Shown piece after piece: positions 54,301 to 64,000 of a stretch of DNA of 64,000 nucleotides (positions are counted from its first letter, which is position 1; every line of letters begins with the position of its first letter). A model generated the notes under the pieces. It was not told the DNA's origin. It did not search any database and saw only the letters and a list, made by a program, of their open reading frames with translations. The position numbers and the translations under genes are program-made. This stretch comes from Archilochus colubris (taxonomy: Eukaryota; Chordata; Aves; Apodiformes; Trochilidae): positions 33,506,874 to 33,570,873 of the forward strand of contig CM041090.1 of NCBI GenBank assembly GCA_023079485.1. Reading direction: 5' to 3'.

Positions 54301-56301
54301 CAGTTCTATGCCAGACAAAACAATGGGTACCCCATAGATACAATAGTTCCCATAGGTACCTCAGCCAGATGCATCTGAGAGCCATTGCAGGATTCAGCCT
54401 TCAAAACCTGTGCTAATGGCACGAGCACACTGAGAAGTGAACTGATGCACAGCCATCAGTCTATAAAAGTTTTGTAATTGCTCCTTGTGCCAGAGGAGGA
54501 ATAAATCCATTGCAGCTCCATCCAGAGAAAGGTCAGTAAGCTGCACCCCAGGAAAATGCTGACCTAATCATGGTCTCCACTGGCTTCAGCTTTACCAGGC
54601 TCATTCCAGGCACCAATGTGCTACAGCAATTAGTTTTAATTCAAGCACCAGCACCTTGTGATCAAGTTCAATGTACTGGCCTCTCATGTGAGACTGACAA
54701 GATGTATAACTGCTCTGGGAGCTATTTTAGTAGTACTACACTGCCAAATGTTTTAAAGGGATGTTGGTGCTAAGGAGATGCTCTGAGTTATTTGCAACAA
54801 AGGCAGCTTGGTGGAACCACTGTAACATGCATGGGGGCAGCATGCAAAATAATAATGAGAAGGGCAGAACATGTATTGATGTGTCACAGCAAATGCTGAA
54901 ATACTGCTATGACCCCTGAGTGACTTGCCATGAAGAAGGGCAACAGCTCCATATAAAAACATGAGAAGAAGAGTAAGAACTGCAGAAAAAGTCTTCAGAA
55001 TGCAGTGAGCCATCTGGAGCAGACCAACCCCTGGAAGGGAGCAGGATCAGCACAGAGAGAGCATTGAAGAAATCACAATATGACCACCTGCATCTGGACT
55101 CTGAGGAGAAAAATGCTGGTTTCGTGCAAACACCTATGCCAGGACACATTTTTCATGGTTTTTACCTACCATGCCAGTCCCTGTGCATCACTGACTGATA
55201 AAATGTTGTGCCCTGGGACTGCTGCACACAGGTAAGGCCCTGATGACAAGGAACTATCTGGTGATATTTTTGTTATTGGAACCTAATAACTTCTACTTAC
55301 AAAAGTTACTCTGATGGACCTCTCTCCCTTGGAAAAAAAAGATTTGCACATATGAACATGTCCTGAGAAACCACCTAATAATAAAAAAAATCAGTTAGCA
55401 TTGTAGCAGCTGTGTTGGGCTCTTGGGAACAGAGGTTCCCAGATCCACCAGATGCACCCAGATTCCCCAGTAAGCACCACACAGGCCAGGGGGAGGAATG
55501 GGGTCCCTCTGCAGCAGGGACACTGCAGCAAAGGTCCCTCCTCTCCATGGGCTGACCAGGGCAAGGGTAAGCAAAGGCCCTTCTCATTCACCAGAGTCTG
55601 TTGGCTCCCTTGGTGCAATGTCAGGGCCATTGTTCATGAATTCTCGGCAAACAGAGGTGTGTTTGCTGCAGTGTGTTCCCGGCGGGGCTGGCTGGAGCTG
55701 CCGTGGCGGGGCAGAGGGAGCAGAGCACCCGCCCTGCTTCTGCTGCAAGAGGTTTTGCTGGTGGCTCAGAGCCAGGGGCAGCTTTGCTGCAGGGTTAGAG
55801 GCTCTTTGCCATTCCTAGGAATGGCATTCTTTTGCCATTCCTTTGCCTGTGTTCCGCAGATGGCGAAGAGTCCTGGTCTGCCCCTGCACCCCCCACACAC
55901 ATCCCTGTGTATCCATGGTGCGAGGTACTTGAAGCTGCCCACTGACTGCCTGCATCCCCTTCCTCCTCAAAGGATCCCTCCAATTTTCACCAAAACCAGC
56001 CTGACCTCATTTGTAGTAGCCTCCTCAAAGGTGGCACACATAGAGACCTCTGGCAGTGCCAAGCAGCCTGTGCCCAGCCAAGGAGGTTTGCCTACCCCCC
56101 ACAACAGCCCAACGCTGAGTACAAGAAATCTCCTCTGCCCTGTGTCTTCCCAGGACAGATTTGCATATTGGGTCAAGCAAGTGCTTCCAGCTGCTTGATT
56201 TCTAAGGGATAACATTATTTGTGAAACTATCTGCAGCCCCCAAATCCTTGGTTGCTCTTTGTTTGCTTCTTTCTCGGTGCCTCTTCCCTGCTTTTCACTC
56301 C
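51328..56301. other. Gene-free sequence with the longest open frame of the window
   Basis: No recognisable gene. The plus-strand frame 55452-56198 (248 codons) is the longest in the window. It lies in a GC-richer patch and has no domain I can name; its leucine-rich and proline-rich stretches look compositional. It is treated as unproven. Confidence 0.5.
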
Positions 56302-56358
56302 CCCTTGGCTGTTCGGCTGTTAAAAAAAAAAAAAAAAAAAAAAGTTTCCCTTGGCTGT
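56302..56358 (+). mobile_element. Possible poly(A) micro-retroposon with 11-bp flanking repeats
   Basis: A 22-base A tract (56322-56343) is bracketed by exact CCCTTGGCTGT copies at 56302-56312 and 56348-56358. Between them, apart from the A tract, there are only 9 bases before it and 4 after. This resembles a target-site duplication around a poly(A) tail, but replication slippage could give the same picture. Confidence 0.35.
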
Positions 56359-59300
56359 ACTTTCTGTAGGACATTTCAAAGTCAGTCTGAGATGGGTATT
56401 AAATGAGGATAGATGCCAGGTTCCCTTTCGTTACATCCAAAACTACTAGAATAGCACCAAAAGCTGTAAATTAGGTCAGCTTTGCACTAGAGCTTGCGGA
56501 GCCTTTTCAGGGAGCGATGCTGCTTTAAACAGATCTGGTGCAGCTTGTCTTGGGGGACCAATGTGATGCAGTGAAACCTCTCCCAGAGCTTCCCCCTCCT
56601 CTATATATACACAGTTTAGGACTCAGACCTGGTCCTCTGAGGGTGCAGAGTCAGGGGTAGGCACAAGAACCCCACAGCACCCCACGGCTGGGGCCTGGCA
56701 GCCAAAGGAGGTGGTGAGCACAAATATGGTCAGAGTCCCAGCCCACAGAGAAGCTGCACAGTGTGGGAGATGGGCAGCAGCAGTGGCAGCAGCTCTTGGA
56801 TGAACATCAAGAGGCTGAGCAGCAAGGCTGAGGACCCAGATTGCCTGTGGGAGCTTCCCTGTCAGTCCTGCACAGCTTCCCCTAAGGCTCTGTAGAGGCT
56901 CCAGAAATACCTTGTGGGGTAGCAGGAGGATGTCTGGTGCTGAGATGATGCATCCCACACCCTGGGGTAGCTCAGGCAGCCAGCTGCATGTGCTCTCTTG
57001 CCAGCTAAATTGTTGTCACCTTGGTGCACCACTCCCAAGGGAACTTTAGGTCCTTGCACCTTGAGGTGGAAGATTAGCTCCTAATTTTGGAAGTCTGGAA
57101 GCAAGCAAGTGGGGGTATGGCAGGGGATATTTTGTAAGAGATTGCTGTGGAAGAGGGTTAGTGGTCTCAAGCAACTTTTCTGACTTTGCAGGGCACTTGC
57201 TGGGACAACAGAGATCTATGAACAGAGCAAAAATATATGCTCCTTCCCAAGGATACTCACCCAGCTTCCTCCAACCCACAGCTCAAGGAAGTCTTCATTT
57301 CAGGGTGATGTCTGTGTGATTAGTAGCCCCGGGCATATTTGCCTTCAGTGAGTTTGTCTAATTGCTTCTAAAATCTGTGTGACCTTGGGGAGATGTGTCC
57401 CACCCTCCATGTGAGTGTTTGGGCTATTTCCTCCCTGCTCACCTGGATCTCAGAGTCCTGGCCTATCCCATGTGGCAGCCTTAGTGTTGGCTCTTTGCCC
57501 AGGACGTCTCCTGGGTCAGGGATAGGTACACTGGGAGGAGAGAAGAAAGGAGGAATGAGTCCAAGTCCTCATCCTTTAATGGAAACGCAGGAGCATGAGA
57601 GATGTAATTAGCATCTTGGCATTGTGCTTGGGAAAGCCAGCAGGGCACATCAGAGAGAGGAGGAGAAAGGAGCCAGAGGATAAGCTGGAGAGCAGAGATC
57701 ATGAAAACAGAAAACAAAACCCAGGACCAACACTGAGGCCCCTGAAGGCTTGGGCAGCTCCACCAGCCCTCCTGGTGGCTTCAGTCACCCACAGGGCCTA
57801 TGGGGATGTAGGACACAAAGACTATGGTGTGAAAGGCATCTTCAAGGAGCTGCAATCACTCCCAAACCTTTTCTACCCTGACCACTACTTCAGCTGCTTT
57901 CATGTAGGTGCCATCACCAGGAGAGCAAGCAGAGGACCACGCATCCTGGGTGGGAAGGGATGGACAAGCAAGAGCAGTCTCATTCTCTTGCATCTATTGC
58001 AAGTCTAAGCAGTAAAGAGATACAGATTAGCTAGGAAAATCTCTATGCCCTGACACTTGCTTAAGCACAGTGGAGGTTCACACATGGTGTCCCCTTGAGA
58101 CCTTTGCATGCTGGAGGCAAGCAAGAGGAGATGGAGAGCAAGGGGGATGGAGAGCACCCTACCACCTCCAGCTGATGTCCCAAATGCCAACGTGGCCCAA
58201 AATGATGAGAAAATAACCACTTTCTACCCTAAATGGCAACAACAGACCTTCATCAAAGCCTTGAGTCTGCTTCAGGACACCTGTCCCTGTTCCCTCCTGA
58301 AGGTCAGGGCTGTCCTACCCACAGCATGGCCAGTGCACCCCAGGATGGGGTGGTGGGGTCACAGTCTGCAGACAGGGAGGACGGAAGTCCTGGACCTCAC
58401 TACAGACTGTTTATTTGCAAGATGCTGTTGTGTTTGGATAGAGCTCCAGGCAGGATGTGCCTGCAGTTAACACAGGAAAAGGGCTGACACTGGAGTCGAA
58501 TGGAAGGGCTGGCAATAGTTTCGAGTTTTAATGAAAATGGTCCCTTTTGGGGTAGCACGTGACTCACAGAATGATGGGTGACAAAGGCAGGCAGGTTGCT
58601 GAGGGTTCCCTCCTCAGGGTGCTGTGGAGATAGCTTAGTAGTTTGCACTTCTTTTCTAGAAATGTCAAAGAGGAACCAGATACATTGGGGGAAATATGTG
58701 TGGATTAAATACTGTGGCAACTCCTGATAATTTTCTTTAAACTCAAGATCAAGCATATGTTTTAGCCAGGAACAAAACCTGCATAGGACAGTGTCACTTG
58801 TGCACAAAGCCTCCTCATTGTAAGTGCTGGGAAATAAGAAGGATATTAGAGAGGCTCCAGGCTGCCGTGTCTTGCTCTGTAATATCATTAATTCCCAGGC
58901 TCAACATGTCCAAAGGCTGTAAGTGGATTTTCCGTGGAGCACTGCCCCCTGCTGAGGCCTCTCCAACCCACACATCTCCCTCCTCAAATCTTCCTGGTAA
59001 GAATAACTCGCAAAATGATGGTGGTACCACAAAATTCTGGGCCACTCGCTGCCTATTTGTCTGCTTGTGGGTCTCCCACAGAGCACAGGCTTCCCCAGAA
59101 TGTGAGGATGAAGAAATAGCAACAGAACAAAGGGGGGAATAAGGGGCAAAGGAATTCAGTTCAACATATCTCTTTACCTCAACCAAATCCCCGACTGACA
59201 CCTGAGATCTGGTGGCATCTGGGGCTGCAGCAGCTGCAGCCCAGGCCTTTGACACCAGGGCTCACCCTTTTGTGGGGGCACATTGTGTGTCCAGAGCAGC

Positions 59301-62300
59301 AGATGGAGATGGATGGGACCAGTTGAGCACAGCTGCTGATGCCACTGGGGCAAGCCTGGATGTATGTGATGGTCTTGAGCAATTCCACTGCTCTACACCT
59401 CTAAAGCACTGCACCTTGGGTCAAATCCTCAACCCTGATGCTCAGGGAGTTGCAGAGCAGTGGGAGAGGCACCCCAGGAAAGCACAGGCTGCTCATGGGG
59501 AGTGGATCTGTAAGAGCTGTGTCCAATGACATGCTCCTATCAGCACTCTCACAGAATTTTCCCAAGTGGTCAGGACATAAAAATACACCTCAGTTACTCG
59601 CAGCAACGAAAAACCTTCCCATGCTGTTGCCTTACTTGCTGGTGCCAAGCAACTTTATTTGGTGCAGTGACATGATTTTCACAATATGATGCTTTCCTCA
59701 GCATCACCAGAACTAATGCTTAAAGCCTTCTCAACAATTTAGCCACGCTCAGAGTAAGTCTGGTAACTCAAAATTCTGATTTCTGGTAACCTGAGCTCTT
59801 GTTGAGTGAGTGAGTGAGTGAGTGGCCTGCCTGCAGCTGTGCTGCTGGACAGCCTCATTTTTATGGTGGATAATGTATTTCAAAGGTGCCCTCATGTCCC
59901 ATGGAGGTGATGCTGTTCTCATTTCTGATAGCTGAACAAAGTAGCTAAAGACCCAGCCTTTCAGCTGCTGAAGTCCATCACAGCTTTGCCCTTGTCTTCA
60001 GGAGAAGCTGGTAGTGACTTTCAGTGAACGAAGGAAAAGGTAGAAGAATGAAATTAAGTCCCATTAGCATCCAAGCTGGGGAGGAAGGGTTGCAATTTTG
60101 GTAGCCAGGGGACAGAATGGGGACAGGAAGATTTGGAAATTGTATCCATTCTAGATTACAAGAGCTTAGTGTGCATTTACTCTGAATCAGACATGAAATA
60201 TCTTGGCAAAAGTCTGCTCTACAGTAGATTGTAAAGTATATGGTGGATTATAAAATGACAAGTCAGAGAATACCTTAACTGGCAGATAAGAAGAGGTGGC
60301 TGCTGTAGTGCTATTCACAAAATGAAGCCCCAGGACACTGCTGCCTACAAAACAGCAATTCCACCCACACTGCAAAGACATAGCTGCAAGCACAGGGAAG
60401 GGACAGAGGGGTTTCTCACACGGTTGTAATTGGGACCTTGGGGAAGCAGAAATGGAGATGGACCTGGGAGGGGTGTTTTTACCCGGGAAGAAGGGTTTTT
60501 TAGTTGACATTCACACTGGGAAAACCTGCTGGTGTGGTGAACTGCCAAAGACTATGAGAATCACTGCAGCATTCCCTGTTGGTTTGTGAGACAAAAGGTT
60601 TGATCTGGCAACCTGGCTTCATCAGCAACTCTCAGCAAAAGGTAGAAAATTTATCTTTATGCTGATGTCTGTGGCTGAGATAGACACTGAGATAGCAGTG
60701 GAACATCTCTGAGGACACATCTCTGCTGGCCTGGAAAAGTCACTAATGCGATGCAATGTAAGGTGTATTTCTGCATCCGCCCTCTGCTTTGTGAAGTCAC
60801 TCTGAGTAAGCCAAAAGAAAAGGTTAAGGACTTTTTTTTACGACTTTTGCCATTTATTTTCTTGATGTGACTCACTGTTGCCATTGAATTCAATAGATCC
60901 AGGTTATAGAAGAGAGAATTTATGCAGATATTAAAACAGGCTAACATTATGCCATCAAAAATTACTTATCTTGCTACTGAATGAAAGCTCAGTGCTGACC
61001 TGCACAAGTATTTCTGCCCAGGAACAAAAACAGGTCTAAAAGACAGAAATGGGAAGACAGCTGGCAGGATGAAATGAAGAAAGAGAGAATGTCAGCTGCC
61101 TCTCCAGGGACCAGGTGTCTTTGAAATGAGCCCTGCTAGATGAAATACAAGTCCTGTTGCTGGGCTCTAACAAAATATTAGCAAAGGCTGGGAAATGCCT
61201 CAAGGCTGGGATATATCAATGTAAGATAAAAGTGGTAAGGGAGGGTGGGATGTGAATGCTCCAGCTCATCAATATTTCTCATGTCCCACAGGTTTCTGCT
61301 CTTCAGCACATACAAGAGAAATGGAATGGTTTTGCTGTGGCCTTAGGACTGGCACCCATCAGTGCTGAGGTCAGTCCCTGATGTCTGCCTCATTCTAAAC
61401 TCCTGTAAAGGACCAGGAACAAGAAACTGTGCCCAGTGCATAAGGGAGATGGAGAATGGAATCCACTGTGGGTCTTCTGCTCACACTGCCATGATGATCC
61501 ATCTCAGGTTTAAACTAGGGTTTCTTACTGTTAACCACGGTATTAGCTGATGTTGGTGGCAACCAACTGAGCTTCACATGAGCTGAGAAGCTTATGGAAA
61601 TGTCCCAAAATAAGAAAAAGGTTTTTCCTTTATCATATTGATATGATTGAAATCGAAAAGTCAAAAGGGTTTTTGACTGAGGGAGGATCCTAGGTCACTT
61701 CTGGCCATAATTATTTCAACACAGTTGTTCAGGCAGGACATAGGGAGCCTTTGTCCTGTCATAGTTATTTTTGCTGAGGTATGTTATTTTATTGATATAT
61801 TGAGGAAATAAACTGTTATAGGATTCTTCATACTGCTTGCCATTTGGGTCCATACTTTGTCTGCTCCAGAGGAGAGATTAATAACAGACTTGTACTTATT
61901 TTTGTACAGATAAGAGTGTTTACCAACAGCTGGTAAATCACATTTCAGTTACTATATATAGTTGCATGACTACTGTACAGGTGTAGCTATCCCAATACAG
62001 ATATACTTACACAAACACACATGTGCCCATTTGAAAGGAGTTTTGCCATGTTAAGAGCTCAGCATGAGGATATCTTCCAGTCAACAGAAGCTATCAAAGA
62101 GAATGCAGTATACCAAGGGGCATGACCAAGAACTAGAGGCAGCATTGAAAATAAGTAATATGAGAGAATTTTTTCAAAGAAATTGAAGTGGGAGAAGTAG
62201 GGTTTTTTACTTCTTTTTTTTGCTCTAACAGTAATGGGTGTAATTAAGGGCAGCCAAAAGCACGTCCTGATTTGTTTGACTCACTGAGAGCCCCAATAGC

Positions 62301-62539
62301 TGCCTCATGTTCAGCTGTACCAGAAGCCAGCCTGGTTTGCAGGGTAGGACAAGGCTGGGGTATAACTGGTGAATAGCCCTCTTTCCAAGGATCCCCTCTT
62401 TTACTCCTGAGCCACCAGTCTCTCTTCAGCGTTTGACACTTCTGGAGAGTTTCCCTTCCCCCCATGGGTTTTCCATATTGCTATTTTGGGGAGGTTTCAG
62501 AAGTGCAGAGCAACCTTCTCCTGTTCAGCTTCTCTCTGA
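56359..62539. other. Gene-free sequence
   Basis: No recognisable gene. It contains the CTCF-like site at 58939-58955 and a short (GAGT)n repeat at about 59803-59823. Open frames on both strands (for example 57595-58008 plus, 58400-58888 minus) are unrecognised. Confidence 0.5.
58939..58955 (-). promoter_or_regulatory. CTCF-like binding site
   Basis: On the minus strand the sequence is TCAGCAGGGGGCAGTGC, which agrees closely with the vertebrate CTCF core (CAGCAGGGGGC followed by an AGTGC-type tail). Occupancy is not shown by sequence alone. Confidence 0.55.
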
Positions 62540-64000
62540 CTGTAAAAAAGCCCCCCTGCACCACTAACTGTCTGACTGGTATTAAATTATCAATCAGAGC
62601 TCCTTCAGTAGGAGAGTGAGTTGATTGCATCGCTTTGTGGAGGATAAAAATAGGCAGCATGACAGACAAGGGTAGGAGAGAGGGCTGAGACAAGGTAACA
62701 AAGGCAGGGGCACTTTCACTGTGACTGGAGTTGGTATCTTCACCTGCAGGCAGCAGGGATTGCTGAAAAAGAATCTTGTTTCTGTAATCGATGGAAATGT
62801 CAATGGCTGTGTCTGAATTCATGCTGATGACCTTCATCTGTTAGGCAGGGAATGAGACACTGGATGCTGCCAATTTCTCTGCAGCAACCTAAAAACTGCT
62901 AGTCACCAGCCTACAACCCCTGCCTGCTTCTTCAGCTGCCTCCAGAACACAACCCTGCGCCCCAGCATTCCCGGAGGCACAAGGAGCTCCCTGGCCTCTG
63001 ACAGGAGGGAAACCAGCTCCTTGCAATTTTCTCAGCTGTTAAAGAAGTGCGGCACCCTCCAACCCTTCTCTGCTGAACCCCCAGACCCTGCCCACCCCCT
63101 TCCAGCTGCTCCACTCCTAATCCAGACTTTGACACCCTCGCTGCACCAAGCCCACCAGCATGGTCCATACTGCACGGCAGCTCTCCCTCCAGACCTCTCC
63201 AAGAACTGACCAGCTCACTGCTGCTCGTAGCCCAGTCAGGGCTGACAAGCGGAGCCTGGAGTCATTTGCCAGATCGTGTGTCCTGCAGCAGGGAGGAGGT
63301 GGGATTTGCCTCCTTTGGCCCAGGAGCCATCCCGCCTGTGGCTGCCAGCTCATCCCGTGCCGCTCTCTCTGCTCCCCGCCCCGGGCTGGCCCGGGGGAGC
63401 GCAGCCATCTGGCAGCTCCTACGTGTGAGTGATGCTGCTAAAGAAATGAGGATCTCACATTCAGATCCCTTTTTTTGCAAAAGTGACAATCAAGTGTATG
63501 CTGCCTGGGCTGGGAAAATGAGGTTTGCCAGGATTAATAGAGCTTCATATCTGTTTGGTGGAATTAAAAAAAAAAAAAAAAAAATCAATAGGGGCAAATT
63601 TCCCTGCAATTCCAGGCAATTCTGGGACCAGAATTCAGCTTTTCTGGGGATACACCCAACTCTGCATGGGTGAGTGGTGAGAAAGGATCCAATTATCAGA
63701 AGCATTTCAGAAGATTATGATGTAGTAGTTTTATCTAAATATAAGTCAAAGTGTAGCTTTGGGTAGTGGGTTTATATCCCTTATCTTGAGATGGGCATGT
63801 GCTCTGGTAGCAGACCAGAAACAGATCCCCTTTTCACTGGTACAAATATATATATATTGAGAGATACATCTCATTCCTGAGATCCATACATAGAAGAAAT
63901 TGAAATTTAATGACACCTGTAAAAAAGCTGAGCATTTCATATAGATGAGTTTTGTGAAATAACAATGTGATGCTTGAGTCTCTCTCTTACTGATACTCCT
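62540..64000. other. Gene-free sequence with conserved-looking blocks
   Basis: No recognisable gene. Positions 62560-62850 and 63430-63660 are unique and carry homeodomain and PBX-like motifs (TTATCAATCA, GTAATCGATGG, GGATTAATAG). An A-tract of about 19 lies at 63567-63585 and a short (AT)n near 63848-63860. Confidence 0.5.

Overview
This is vertebrate genomic DNA with small exons, GT-AG introns and CpG-island promoters. It is most likely from a bird. Two CR1 LINE fragments are present, one ending in the avian-type (ATTCTGTG)n tail, interspersed-repeat density is low, and the CKB gene carries a duplicated N-terminal coding exon like the one behind the chicken Ba and Bb brain creatine kinase isoforms. 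The window holds two recognisable protein-coding genes arranged head to head, CKB (minus strand) and TRMT61A (plus strand). The same arrangement is found in mammals (human 14q32).

Positions 1-4.2 kb hold the 5' half of CKB, brain-type creatine kinase. A noncoding first exon lies under a promoter with CCAAT boxes and two TATA-like elements. Two alternative first coding exons follow, then the shared exons for residues 65-160. The gene continues leftward out of the window. The two alternative exons look like a tandem duplication. Including both would create an early stop codon, so the reading frame itself penalises double inclusion.

Positions 4.2-8.4 kb are the intergenic spacer, bounded by a CpG island on each side. 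From about 8.4 to 32.2 kb lies TRMT61A, the catalytic subunit of the tRNA m1A58 methyltransferase. It has a GC-rich noncoding first exon and three coding exons that together encode a 308-residue protein, with large introns of 2.8, 9.3 and 9.0 kb. Conserved SAM-site and catalytic residues are visible.

Positions 32.3-64 kb contain no gene that I can recognise. This half holds a short CR1 tail, a (GAAGA)n polypurine tract, a cluster of AP-1-like sites on a degenerate 46-bp repeat, two near-perfect short palindromes, a possible poly(A) retroposon, a good CTCF-like site and several AT-rich blocks with homeodomain-type motifs that read like conserved noncoding elements. BAG5, the next gene after TRMT61A in human, is not in the window. 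Open reading frames in this half are unrecognised and most are probably chance.

The two genes are not functionally coupled. CKB buffers ATP through phosphocreatine, and TRMT61A (with TRMT6) modifies A58 in the T-loop of tRNAs. The most interesting biology is the CKB exon duplication and its frame trap, followed by the unexplained repeat and palindrome structures in the gene-poor right half.
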